This document shows positions 53,487-62,676 of a DNA stretch of 64,000 bases, in pieces. Source of the stretch: Acidobacteriota bacterium (lineage in GTDB: Bacteria; Acidobacteriota; Aminicenantia; Aminicenantales; Saccharicenantaceae); assembly GCA_029569255.1 (NCBI GenBank), contig JAKQUO010000028.1, positions 65,335-129,334 of the forward strand. Reading direction: 5' to 3'. The first letter of the stretch is position 1, and each line of letters starts with the position of its first letter. The position numbers and the translations under genes were made by a program. A model generated the notes under the pieces. That model did not search any database. It worked only from the letters and a program-made list of their open reading frames with translations, and was not told where the DNA came from.

Positions 53487-55213
53487 ATGCCCGCGAAAAG
53501 AGCGCCCTTCCTCCTCCTGGCCCTCGCCGCCGTGCTCCTGGCCTCCGGCGGCCTGAGCGTCGCCGTCCGTCCCGGCTCGGCCGGCTCCGGGCCCGATATC
53601 GATCTGGCCTCCGACGGCTGCACGGTCATCATGGTCGGCCGGGAGGCCTCGACCGACGGCTCGGTCATGAGCACCCACGCCGCCGACTGCGGCGTCTGCG
53701 ACTTCACCTGGCGCCACGTCCCGGCCGCCGACCACAGGCCGAACGAGACCCGCAAGCTCTACCGCATCGACCAGATCCGGACCTGGCCCCCGTCCGAGGG
53801 CGGCAAGTGGGCCATGGTCCTCAAGGACCCGACGGGCGTCGAGATCCCCCAGGTCCCCCACACCTACGGCTACCAACACGCCGTCTTCGGCTACATGAAC
53901 GACCAGCAGCTGGCCATCGCCGAGTCGACCATCGGCAACGTCCGCAAGCTCGGCAACCCCACCTCGGCGCCGGCCACAACATCACCATGCTCACCCTTCT
54001 GGCCATGGAGCGCTGCCGGACGGCCCGGGAGGCCATCGCCCTCATGGGCTCGCTGGCCGAGACCTACGGGTACGGAGGGCCCGACGGCGGCGAGATGCTG
54101 GCCGTCTCCGACCCCCGGGAGATCTGGGTCTTCGAGATCATGCCCGTCGGCCCCCTGTGGACGCCCCAGAGCGGCAAGCCCGGCGCGGTCTGGGCGGCCC
54201 AGAGAGTGCCGGACGACGAGGTCTCCGTCTGCCCCAACGAGTCCCGGATCGGCGAGATCGACCTCGCGAAGCCCGACTTTTTCATGGCCTCCGCCCACGC
54301 CGAGTCCTTCGCCGTCGAGGCCGGGCTCTACGACCCGAAGAGCGGCAAGCCCTTCAGCTGGAAGCGGGCCTATTCCCCGGCCGAGGGCAGCGCAACGAGC
54401 ACGGAGGGGCGGCGCTCGCGGATGTGGCGCTTCTTCGACCTGGTCGCGCCGTCGAGGGCCTTCAAGCCCGAGACGCCCAACATGGACTTCCCCTTCTCGG
54501 TCAGGCCCGACGCCAGGCTCTCGGCCCGGGACGTCATGGCCCTGACCCGCGACAAGTCCGAGGGCACGGTGTTCGACCCGGTCCGGGGCCTGCGCGGCGG
54601 GCCGTTCAAGAACCCCAACTACTACAAGGGCACGCGGCTGATCAGCGTGCCCAACGTCGAGTACACGACCCTGACCCAGTGCCGGTCGTGGCTCCCCGAC
54701 CCGATCGGCGGCATCGTCTGGGTGGCCCTGGGCGCCCAGGACACTTCCTGCTACGTCCCGTTCTACGCCGGTGTCACCGGCGTCCCCAAGTCCTTCTCGA
54801 CGGGCGACCACTTCATCTTCGACCGGGGCTCGGCCCGCTGGGCCTTCGACTACGTGGATTTCCACGTCCAGGCCGCCTACAACGCCGCCATCGAGGACGT
54901 CAAGTCCGCCCGGAAGACCTGGGAGGACGGGGCCCTGGACAGGGTCGCCGAGACCGACCGGCGGGCCGCCGATCTCTACAAGCGCAACCCCGGGGAAGCC
55001 GTCAAATTCCTCACCGGCTATTCGCTGGGCAACGCGAACAGCGTCGTCGCCGCCTGGTGGAAGCTCGGCGACGACCTCCTGGTCAAGTACAACCACCTCG
55101 GGATGGCCGACGCCGAAAAACGGCGCGGCGGACGCATCCCGACGGCCAACCCGGAGTGGTGGAACAAGGCCGTCCGGGCCTACGACGTCCTGGTCGAGCC
55201 CGACAAGAGATAA
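53487..55213 (+). pseudogene. C69 family dipeptidase, copy 1, interrupted by a frameshift
   Basis: An exported Ntn-hydrolase (peptidase U34/C69) of about 575 residues. Signal peptide 1-30, then C45 in DGCTVIMVG, the nucleophile exposed after propeptide removal. The frame is lost at about 53967-53971: upstream reads to STIGNVRKLGNPTS, and the remainder from ITMLTLLAMERCRTA continues in another frame to PDKR. Alignment with the intact tandem copy at 55249 shows that a single missing base explains the break. Downstream sequence is fully conserved (VSVCPNESRIGEIDL, DTSCYVPFYAG), so sequencing error or a very fresh mutation is likely. GGAGG precedes the ATG. Confidence 0.88.
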
Positions 55214-55248
55214 TCCCGATCCCCGCGGATCACGGAAAGGAGTCCCGC

Positions 55249-56967
55249 ATGAACCTCAAGCGACTGACCGCCGTCGCCGGCGCCCTCGCCCTGGCCGCCT
55301 TCCTGGCCGGCCACCAGGCCTCGGCCGGAGGGCCCGCTGCCCCGTCCGGCGACATCGTCCCCGGCGAGGGCTGCACCTCGATCCTCGTCGGCAGGCTGGC
55401 CTCGACCGACGGCTCGGTCATGACCACCCACACGTGCGACTGCGGCACCTGCGACTGGACCTGGCGCCATGTCCCCGCGGCCGACCACAAGCCCGGCTCG
55501 ACCCGCAAGATCTACCACATCTCCCAGTACAAGACCTGGCCCCCGAGCGAAGGCCTCAAGTGGGACGCGTATAAGAAGGACTTCGCCGGCCTGGAGATCC
55601 CCGAGGCCGCCCACACCTACGCCTACCACCACGGCATGTTCGGCTACATGAACGAGAAGCAGGTCGCCATCGGCGAGTCGACCATCGGCTGCCAGCGCAA
55701 GCTGGTCAATTCCACGCCCTCGGCCAAGCTCGACCTGACCATGCTGACCCTGCTCGGGATGGAGCGGGCGGCCACGGCCCGCGAGGCCATCCAGGTCATG
55801 GGCTCGCTCGCCGAGAAGTACGGCTACGGTTTCCACGACGACGGCGAGATGCTGGCCGTGGCCGACCCCAACGAGGCCTGGATCTTCGAGATCTGCCCGG
55901 TCGGGCCGCTGTGGACCCCAGAGAGCGGCAAGCCCGGGGCCGTCTGGTGCGCCCAGCGGGTGCCCGACGACCACGTCAGCGTCTGCCCCAACGAGTCGCG
56001 GATCGGCGAGATCGATCTCGCCAACAAGGACTTCTTCATGGCCTCCCCGAACGTCGTCTCCCTGGCCGTGGAGATGGGCTTCTACGATCCCCAGGGCGGC
56101 AAGCCGTTCAACTGGAAGAAGGCCTATTCGCCGGTCAACGGCTCGGCGGCCAGCACCAACGGCCGGATGCAGCGCCTGTGGCGGTTCTTCGACATCGTCG
56201 CCCCGTCCCAGAAGTTCAAGCCCGAGACGCCCAACATGGACCTGCCCTTCTCGGTCAAGCCCGACAACAAGGTCTCCGTCCTGGACGTCATGGCCATGAC
56301 GCGCGACCGGAGCTACGGCACGCCCTACGACCCGGTCATGGGCATCCGCGGCGGCCCGTTCAAGAACCCCAACTACTACCGCCAGACCCGGGTCATCGAC
56401 CACGGCCTGGCCGAGTACTCGACCGTCACCCAGAGCCGGGCGGGCCTGCCCGACCCGGTCGGCGGCCTCGTCTGGATCGCCTTCGGCTCCCAGGACACCT
56501 CCTGCTACATGCCCCTCTACGCCGGGATGACCGAGGTCCCCAAGTCGTTCATGGTCGGCGATCACTGGACCTTCAGCCGCGACTCGGCCCGCTGGGCCTT
56601 CGACTACACCGACTTCCACGTCCAGGTCGTCTACTCCGAGGCCATCAAGGACGTCCAGGCGGCCCAGGCCAAGTACGAGGCCGAGCTCGTCGCCCGCATC
56701 CCCGAGATCGACAGGCAGGCCGAGGCCCTCTTCAGGAAGAAGCCGGCCGAGGCGGCCAGGTTCCTGACCGGGTTCGCCGTCAACAACGCGACGACCGTGA
56801 CCAACGCCTGGTGGAAGCTCGGCGACGACCTCCTCGTCAAGTACAACCGGCTCTACCTCTACAACGTCGAGAACAGGCGGATGGTCCGCGGCCAGCCGGC
56901 CACGCCCGAGTGGTGGAAGAGAGCCGCCCGGGCCTTCGACATCCTCATGGAACCCGACAAGAAGTAA
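55249..56967 (+). CDS. C69 family dipeptidase, copy 2
   Basis: 572 residues, exported (signal peptide about 1-26, MNLKRLTAVAGALALAAF). Nucleophile cysteine C42 in GEGCTSILVG after a 41-residue prepropeptide, as in dipeptidase A/PepD-type Ntn hydrolases. Cysteine-rich HTCDCGTCDWTW is shared with copy 1 only in part. It should cleave dipeptides in the periplasm. It is a tandem duplicate of the preceding gene, 35 bases apart, roughly three quarters identical by eye in the conserved blocks, with AAAGGAG before the start. Divergence outside those blocks suggests different specificities and an old duplication. Confidence 0.9.
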   Translation: MNLKRLTAVAGALALAAFLAGHQASAGGPAAPSGDIVPGEGCTSILVGRLASTDGSVMTTHTCDCGTCDWTWRHVPAADHKPGSTRKIYHISQYKTWPPSEGLKWDAYKKDFAGLEIPEAAHTYAYHHGMFGYMNEKQVAIGESTIGCQRKLVNSTPSAKLDLTMLTLLGMERAATAREAIQVMGSLAEKYGYGFHDDGEMLAVADPNEAWIFEICPVGPLWTPESGKPGAVWCAQRVPDDHVSVCPNESRIGEIDLANKDFFMASPNVVSLAVEMGFYDPQGGKPFNWKKAYSPVNGSAASTNGRMQRLWRFFDIVAPSQKFKPETPNMDLPFSVKPDNKVSVLDVMAMTRDRSYGTPYDPVMGIRGGPFKNPNYYRQTRVIDHGLAEYSTVTQSRAGLPDPVGGLVWIAFGSQDTSCYMPLYAGMTEVPKSFMVGDHWTFSRDSARWAFDYTDFHVQVVYSEAIKDVQAAQAKYEAELVARIPEIDRQAEALFRKKPAEAARFLTGFAVNNATTVTNAWWKLGDDLLVKYNRLYLYNVENRRMVRGQPATPEWWKRAARAFDILMEPDKK

Positions 56968-56979
56968 AGGAGCGCGATC

Positions 56980-57630
56980 ATGACCAAGAAAGCCCTTGCG
57001 GTCCTCGGCGCCGCGGCCGTCCTCGGCGCCGTATGGCTCGCCGCCGGGCAGGCCGTCCCCAAGGCCGGCCTTCCCGTGCTGACCACGTCGGCCGGCCAGA
57101 GCGCCGACGTCACGACCGTCAACATCGTCCTCGAGGAGGCCGGCATCGGCTACGACTACTGCGACGTCCCGACCGTCGAGATGGTCGCCGACGGCGTCGG
57201 CCTCGGCGGCCGCGAGTCCGGTCCGGGCTTCCATGTCGAGACCGAGACCGACCTCGCGAAATACCCGGCCGGCACCCCCTTCAAGGCCGTCATCTTCGCC
57301 ATCGGGGCCAGCCTCAAGGGCATGGGCGCCTCGGGCCTGACCCTCGAGAGCGAGGAGGCCCGGCTGAAGAAGCTCATCGAGTACTGCAAGCAGAAGAAGA
57401 TCTTCGTCATGGCCGTCCACATCGGCGGCGAATCCAAGCGCGGCCCGGCCGGCAGCGACAACGAGCGGATGATCGACGCCGTCGCGCCGCAGGCCGACTA
57501 CATCGTCGTGACCAAGGACAGCAACAAGGACGGCCGCTTCACCAAGCTGGCCGAGGCCCGGAAGGTCCCGTTCACCGAGATCGAATACGCCCTCGGCCTG
57601 GTCGACGTCGTCAAGAAGGTCCTGCAGTAA
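56980..57630 (+). CDS. Exported DUF6305 family protein
   Basis: 216 residues with a signal peptide (MTKKALAVLGAAAVLGAVWLA). The mature domain begins GLPVLTTSAGQSADVTTVNIVLEEAG, in parts the DUF6305 signature, and continues as an alternating beta/alpha fold (FKAVIFAIGAS, KKIFVMAVHIGGESKRGP, ADYIVVTKDSNKDG). It ends the cluster 12 bases after the second dipeptidase, with AAAGGAG before the ATG. Members of the family have no known role; linkage with a permease and periplasmic amidohydrolases suggests a solute-binding or amide-processing partner. Confidence 0.75.
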   Translation: MTKKALAVLGAAAVLGAVWLAAGQAVPKAGLPVLTTSAGQSADVTTVNIVLEEAGIGYDYCDVPTVEMVADGVGLGGRESGPGFHVETETDLAKYPAGTPFKAVIFAIGASLKGMGASGLTLESEEARLKKLIEYCKQKKIFVMAVHIGGESKRGPAGSDNERMIDAVAPQADYIVVTKDSNKDGRFTKLAEARKVPFTEIEYALGLVDVVKKVLQ

Positions 57631-57658
57631 GGGGGGGACGGGCGGGGGCCGCGCGGCC

Positions 57659-58579
57659 TCAGCGCGTGCCGGCGGCGGCGCTCTCCGCCCTCCGCCGGGC
57701 GGCCGCCGCGTCGGCGCCGAGAGCGACGGCGAGCACCTCCGGCCCCGGCGCGAACGCGGCGAAGCGGCCCCGGCCGTCCCGATAGACCGCCTCCGCGTCC
57801 GTCCGCTCGAACCAGCCTCCCCGGGCGATCTCGCCCCTGAGCTCGGCCCAGGCGGACGCCAGGGCCTGGGGCGAAGCGTAGGCCAGGACGATCAGGGCCG
57901 TGCCGTCCTCGTAATCGCCCTTGACGGCCTCGGCGAAGTCGAGGCCCCGGGCCGCGTGGAGATCGTAGGCGTTGGCCAGCCCGAGCCGGCCCCTCACGTA
58001 CTTGACGCTCTCCGTCCTGAGCCCGCGCCCGGGGAGGAGACCGGCGAGACGGGGCGCCTCCCCGCCGTCGCCGATCCTGGTCTCCACGGCCGCGGCCACG
58101 GCCTCCAGGCCGGCCCGGGTCCCGGGCGTCTCGTCGAATCCCGTCAGCGTCACCAGGAACCGTCCCTTCCAGAAGTTCAGGTAATAGGACTCGATCTCCC
58201 CTCCTCCGCCCAGCGCCAGGCTCCGCCCCCGCCCCGACCGCTTGAAGGTGAACATCCCGAAGGCGGCCGCCGGGGTCTCCATCTCGAAGACCTCGAGCGA
58301 AAGGGACTTCCCGCCGCCGTCCTTGTAGTCTTGGACCGCGACCCGGCGGAAGCCGTATTCCTCGTAGATCTCCGCCCCGCCGTCGATGTAGGCGAAGAGG
58401 TCCTCGCCCTCGAACTCCTGGGGGCCGCCGTCCGGGGCCCAGCCGGGAACGGCCCGGGCGTCGGGCAGATAGGCGCGGAGCGGGCCCCCGGCCGGTCCCC
58501 AAGCCGCGGGCGCCCCTCCCGCGAAGGCCAAGAGGACGGCGGCCAGGAGGGCCGGCGCGGCGCGGCGCTTCGGACGCAT
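57659..58579 (-). CDS. Exported DUF6599-like protein
   Basis: 306 residues, signal peptide 1-25 (RRAAPALLAAVLLAFAGGAPA). The mature part has EGEDLFAYIDGGAEIYEEYGFRR, EVFEMETPAAAFGMFTFKR and YLNFWKGRFLVTLTG, the features of DUF6599 proteins common in Acidobacteriota. No catalytic residues are recognisable. It follows the DUF362 gene by 32 bases in the same direction; the two are usually neighbours in related genomes to my knowledge. Function unknown. Confidence 0.78.
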   Translation of the reverse strand: MRPKRRAAPALLAAVLLAFAGGAPAAWGPAGGPLRAYLPDARAVPGWAPDGGPQEFEGEDLFAYIDGGAEIYEEYGFRRVAVQDYKDGGGKSLSLEVFEMETPAAAFGMFTFKRSGRGRSLALGGGGEIESYYLNFWKGRFLVTLTGFDETPGTRAGLEAVAAAVETRIGDGGEAPRLAGLLPGRGLRTESVKYVRGRLGLANAYDLHAARGLDFAEAVKGDYEDGTALIVLAYASPQALASAWAELRGEIARGGWFERTDAEAVYRDGRGRFAAFAPGPEVLAVALGADAAAARRRAESAAAGTR

Positions 58580-58611
58580 GGGGCCCGTCTTCCCCGGCCT
58601 TTCCGCCGCCG

Positions 58612-59538
58612 TCAGGCGTCCTCCTCCCGGATGACGACCTTGTCGAGGTCCATCCGGCCCAGCCCCTGCTCCGCGCCCTTCCTGATCTGGACGATGTCCT
58701 TGGGTTCGAGGCCCCAGAGCGAGGCGCAGTAGGCGTCGACGGCCACGCGATCGGTCCCGGCCACGACCTTGCGGGGGCGGAACAGCTGGCCGGGCCCGAA
58801 CGGGCCGTTGGAGACGATGAACTCGGTGGCGTCGACGATATTGAGGGCCGGCCTGACGGCCTTGTTGAGATCGACGATGGATTGATCGAGATGGGCGATC
58901 GCCTCGGGGTCGGTCTGCCAGTCCGGCCGGTGGAAGGTCCGGTTGCTCGCCGGCGAATTCAGGCCCATGAGGTTCTTCAGCGCGCCGGTGAACTTGTTCC
59001 CGGCGTGGTCCTTGGTGATGGGCATGTTGATGAGGACGTCGTGGCCGGCCAGGGCGGCCAGGGGCCGGGCTTCCTTCAGGGCCACCCCGCCGGGCACGGC
59101 CAGGGGAGTGAACAGCGACTCGTCCCTCTCGAAGATCCGGAGGCCGGCGCCCTCGGCGTCGAGGACGGCCTTGAGGCCCGTGTCCTCCCACTGCTTGGCC
59201 GTCTGCCAGCTCAGGGCGTTGATCTCCCCGGCCCCGGCCTTCTTGCACATCCGGACGACGGCCCGCAGGACCTCGGGATGGGTGAACGTGCCCGGGTGGC
59301 GGCTCTGGACGTTGGGCAGGAGGGCGACCTTGGCCCCCTTGGGAACGAACCTCCTCATCCCGCCGAGGAGCCGGACCGCTTTCAGGGCGGCCTCCCCCTC
59401 CGCCCCGATCCCGACGCCGACGACCGGCGCCTTGGCGGCCGCCTCCGCCGGGACCGCGAGAAAGCGCCCCCATGCCAGCGTCAGTCCCGCCCCCGCGCTC
59501 GTCCTGAAGAACTCCCGCCGTCCGATCTCGCGCCTCAT
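58612..59538 (-). CDS. DUF362 domain protein with Tat signal
   Basis: 308 residues. The N-terminus MRREIGRREFFRTSAGAGLT carries a twin-arginine signal (RREFF), so it is exported folded, probably with a cofactor. The rest is a DUF362 domain: VALLPNVQSRHPGTFTHPEV, INMPITKDHAGNKFTGALKN and GTDRVAVDAYCASLWGLEP. No ferredoxin cysteines are present in this copy. ATG 59538 has AGGAGG four bases upstream. Members are often annotated as iron-sulfur cluster or [4Fe-4S]-associated proteins; the substrate is unknown. Confidence 0.82.
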   Translation of the reverse strand: MRREIGRREFFRTSAGAGLTLAWGRFLAVPAEAAAKAPVVGVGIGAEGEAALKAVRLLGGMRRFVPKGAKVALLPNVQSRHPGTFTHPEVLRAVVRMCKKAGAGEINALSWQTAKQWEDTGLKAVLDAEGAGLRIFERDESLFTPLAVPGGVALKEARPLAALAGHDVLINMPITKDHAGNKFTGALKNLMGLNSPASNRTFHRPDWQTDPEAIAHLDQSIVDLNKAVRPALNIVDATEFIVSNGPFGPGQLFRPRKVVAGTDRVAVDAYCASLWGLEPKDIVQIRKGAEQGLGRMDLDKVVIREEDA

Positions 59539-59704
59539 CCGGCCTCCTTTCGTCGGTCCGTCGGGACCCATTCTCTCACAGCCGCGAGCGGCGGCGCAAC
59601 CCTCCCGGGCGCGTCCCGGCGGTCAGCGGAGGCGGAGGGGGGCCTTGGCCCGGCCCGGCGGCGACCGGAGGAGGGCCCCATGGACACCGGATCCAAGCGC
59701 GGCT

Positions 59705-59733
59705 TTGATTCGCCTCCGCAAGTGTGGTAGATA
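59705..59733 (+). promoter_or_regulatory. Promoter of the heparinase-like gene
   Basis: TTGATT, 17 bases, TAGATA. GAGGAGG lies before the ATG at 59764. A 16-codon ORF (59680-59730) with its own GGAGGAGGG overlaps this promoter and may be chance. Nothing else is evident in the 225-base gap. Confidence 0.55.
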
Positions 59734-59763
59734 GAAACCGAACCCCGCCGCGAGGAGGACCCC

Positions 59764-62088
59764 ATGAGACCGACCGCTGCCCGCACGGCCCGGCCGCTGG
59801 CCGCCCTGGCCCTCGGCCTCTGGCTCGTCCCTTCGCTGGCCTCGACGCTCGCGGCCGCGCCGCGCGCCCGCTACCTGGCCTACGCCCGGGCCGCGGCCGA
59901 CTGGACCCACGCCCACCGCGCCGAGCTCCTGGAGCGGTGGCGCGCGACCTTCGACCCGCTCAACGTCTTCGGCTACCGCGCCCCGGGGCACCTCCTGGAG
60001 ATGGCCGTCATCTATTCCTATCTCTACGAGAAGGAGCGGAACCCGGAACACGCCGCCCGGGCCAAGGACGTCCTCCTGACCTACGGCGACCACCGCTCCG
60101 CCTACCCCGAGTCGTCGGTCAGGCTCAGGTCCGATTACGCCGACGGCGTCCCGGCCCTGCCCGACTTCTTCACGGCCATGCGCTACATCCGGGCCTTCGA
60201 TACGCTCCGGCGGCTCGGCCGCCTCTCCCCGGGCGAGGAGGCCCGGGCCTCGGACCTCATCGCCGGGAGCGTGCGCTACCTCCTTCGGACGGCCGAATGG
60301 GGCCCGATGAACCGCTCCGCGCTCCGGGCCGAGTCCCTGGCCTGGGCCGTCCGGGCGCTGCCCGGCCACCCCGACGCCCCCGTCTGGGAGATGCAGCGAA
60401 AGGCGCTCGGCGACGACAACTGGGGCGCCTGGCAGATCGAGGACGCCACCATCTACAACGGCGTCTGGCTCTATTCCATGCTGGGCTACGCCGACGCCCT
60501 GGGAAAGATGCCGGCGCTGTTCGCGACGCCGGAGATGGCCTACTACGCCCAGTACTATCTGAACCTGATGTCGCCGGCCGGCGTCGTCCCCGATTTCGGC
60601 GACGCCCAATGGACGTCCAGCGGGCCCCATTTCCTCGTCTTCTTCGAGGCCGCCGCGGCCGCCCTCGGGAACCCGGGCTGCAAGTGGGCGGCCGAGACGC
60701 TCGCGGACGCCTTCGTCGATTTCTCCAAGCCGACGAACGCCGGGCTGGGCTGCATGCTCCTCGACTGCTACCGCTGGGGGACCGACGCCGTCCGGGCCGT
60801 GCGCCCGGCGACCGGCTCCATGGAGGTCATGGACGACGTCGTGGGCAAGAAGATCGTCTTCCGCAACGGCTGGGCGCCGGACTCGAGCTATCTCCTCCTC
60901 AATTACCGGGACGAGGGCGACGGGGGCCTCAATTTTCGCGACTACCTCCGGGACACCATCCCCGTCGAGGAGGAGAAGATGACCCACGGTCACGCCGACG
61001 AGAACTCCATCGTCCTGCTCATGTCCGGCGGGTCGGTGCTCCTCCACGACGCCGGCTACCGCGACTACATGCCCTCGGGCCCCTACGGCGCCTACCGGCA
61101 GGACTACTTCCACAACCGGCTCTGCGTCCGGCCGGAGAAGATCTTCTGGGGGCAGGCCGAGGGCGAACACCGCTACAGCGTCCGCGAGGCCGTCCCCGGC
61201 CAGTCCGTCCTCGAGTTCATGCGCAACGCCGGCTCCTACCGCCCCGTCCGGACGAGGAAGGTCGATTTCCTGACTTTCGACGACTTCGACTACAGCCGGA
61301 CCCGGACGATCGACGACGGCTGGGGCTTCCAGGCCGACCGGGTCGTCGTCCACGTCAAGGACCCGGAATGCTACGTCGTCTTCGACATCTTCAAGGCCCT
61401 GCGGGAGGATTTCTTCACCCTGGGCGCCTTCTGGCACACCAGGCAGGTCTTCGCCCGGGGCGAGCGCTGGTACGACACCGGCTACGACAGGATCCAGGCG
61501 GCTGTCCTCCCCGAGACGATGCGGCTGCTCGTCCTCTTCCCCTCGACCGAGTCCCGGATGGAGGGCGTCGAGCCCGAGAAGCGCCACGGCCAGGACGAGT
61601 GGCTCATCCATCAGTCCTGGGCCCAGCACTTCGAGCTCGGCGAGACCTGCGCCCTCGTCACCGTGCTCGTGCCCCATCCCGCCGGCGAGGACCCCCGGGC
61701 CTGGCTCGGCCGGGTGACGGCCCTGCCGTCCGAACCTGGCCGCGGCGCGGCCGCCGTCCTGATCAAGGCCGGGGACCGGGAGATCGTCGCGGGGGCCAAG
61801 AACGACCTGCGCATGGACATGACCCGCGACTACCGCCGCCCCCGCTACACCTACGAGGCCGGACGGATCAAGGTCGGGCCGTTCGAGACGGACGGCGACT
61901 TCGTCTTCGCCGCGTCCGGCGCCGGGTCGCTCGACTGGACCATCGTCAACCTGACCCGGGCCGACCACGACGGCCGGACGCTCGTCCTGGCCAAGGAGGG
62001 CCAGCACGGCCTCGGCTTCGACGCCAAGCCCGACCGCGGCGGGCTCGGCAAGATGAGGTATTGGCGGGACCGGACGCCCCTGCGCTAG
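59764..62088 (+). CDS. Exported heparinase II/III-like polysaccharide lyase
   Basis: 774 residues with a signal peptide (about 1-31). Residues 35-360 form a helical toroid with NWGAWQIEDATIYNGVWLYSM, the tyrosine/asparagine-rich face seen in alginate/heparinase lyases. From about 400 the beta-sandwich core begins with KMTHGHADENSIVLLMSGG, the conserved histidines of the heparinase II/III domain, then HDAGYRDYMPSG with the catalytic tyrosine region. The remainder is beta-rich. Expected action is beta-elimination of a uronic-acid-containing polysaccharide. Substrate not deducible; no sulfatase or importer is adjacent. Confidence 0.78.
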   Translation: MRPTAARTARPLAALALGLWLVPSLASTLAAAPRARYLAYARAAADWTHAHRAELLERWRATFDPLNVFGYRAPGHLLEMAVIYSYLYEKERNPEHAARAKDVLLTYGDHRSAYPESSVRLRSDYADGVPALPDFFTAMRYIRAFDTLRRLGRLSPGEEARASDLIAGSVRYLLRTAEWGPMNRSALRAESLAWAVRALPGHPDAPVWEMQRKALGDDNWGAWQIEDATIYNGVWLYSMLGYADALGKMPALFATPEMAYYAQYYLNLMSPAGVVPDFGDAQWTSSGPHFLVFFEAAAAALGNPGCKWAAETLADAFVDFSKPTNAGLGCMLLDCYRWGTDAVRAVRPATGSMEVMDDVVGKKIVFRNGWAPDSSYLLLNYRDEGDGGLNFRDYLRDTIPVEEEKMTHGHADENSIVLLMSGGSVLLHDAGYRDYMPSGPYGAYRQDYFHNRLCVRPEKIFWGQAEGEHRYSVREAVPGQSVLEFMRNAGSYRPVRTRKVDFLTFDDFDYSRTRTIDDGWGFQADRVVVHVKDPECYVVFDIFKALREDFFTLGAFWHTRQVFARGERWYDTGYDRIQAAVLPETMRLLVLFPSTESRMEGVEPEKRHGQDEWLIHQSWAQHFELGETCALVTVLVPHPAGEDPRAWLGRVTALPSEPGRGAAAVLIKAGDREIVAGAKNDLRMDMTRDYRRPRYTYEAGRIKVGPFETDGDFVFAASGAGSLDWTIVNLTRADHDGRTLVLAKEGQHGLGFDAKPDRGGLGKMRYWRDRTPLR

Positions 62089-62097
62089 CCCGCGCGG

Positions 62098-62619
62098 TCA
62101 GACCGGCAGGCCCTGCTGCTTGCGCTGGGCCTTCTGCTGGAGGTCCTGGCCTTCGACGACGAGGGCGGCCAGCTTGTCGAGGGTCATGCGGATCTTGATG
62201 TTGGCCAGCTTCCGCTTGCCCGACCTCTGGGCCTCGAAGCGGGCGGCGAGGTAGGCCTCGATCTCCTCGGGGGACATGATCGTCCGGAGGAACTCGTCGG
62301 CCAGGAGCTCGGTCCGCAGCGCCCCGGCCGTCTCGCCGAGGACGACGATCTTGTTCTCGATCAGGGTCTGGGTCCGCCAGGCCTCGAAATCCTTGGCGGC
62401 GTAGATCGGGATGGGCCCGAGGAGCTTCTTGGCGTCGACCAGGGTCTGGTCGTAGAAGGCCTTGCCTTCCTTGAGGAAATTGCGGGCCCTGTAGTATTCG
62501 GCGGCCTGGGCGGCCGTCGCCGGCTCGAGATAGGCCCGGAAGAGCCGGATGGCGTCGTTCAGGACGGTGAAGGACCGGGACGCCCGGATGTAGATATCGC
62601 GCTCGATCTGGACTTGCAT
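62098..62619 (-). CDS. Conserved-looking soluble protein of unknown function
   Basis: 173 residues, no signal peptide or membrane segment, predicted largely helical (RLFRAYLEPATAAQAAEYYRARNFL, SPEEIEAYLAARFEAQRSGKRKL). Lys/Arg- and Gln-rich C-terminus (QQKAQRKQQGLPV). ATG 62619 follows GAGGGG; an in-frame start 33 bases upstream has no ribosome-binding site. It is convergent with the lyase gene, nine bases apart. I do not recognise a family. Confidence 0.7.
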   Translation of the reverse strand: MQVQIERDIYIRASRSFTVLNDAIRLFRAYLEPATAAQAAEYYRARNFLKEGKAFYDQTLVDAKKLLGPIPIYAAKDFEAWRTQTLIENKIVVLGETAGALRTELLADEFLRTIMSPEEIEAYLAARFEAQRSGKRKLANIKIRMTLDKLAALVVEGQDLQQKAQRKQQGLPV

Positions 62620-62676
62620 GAAGCCCCTCGCTCTTGCCCCGAACGATAGCACACGGCCGGACCCGTGTCAAAGCCT

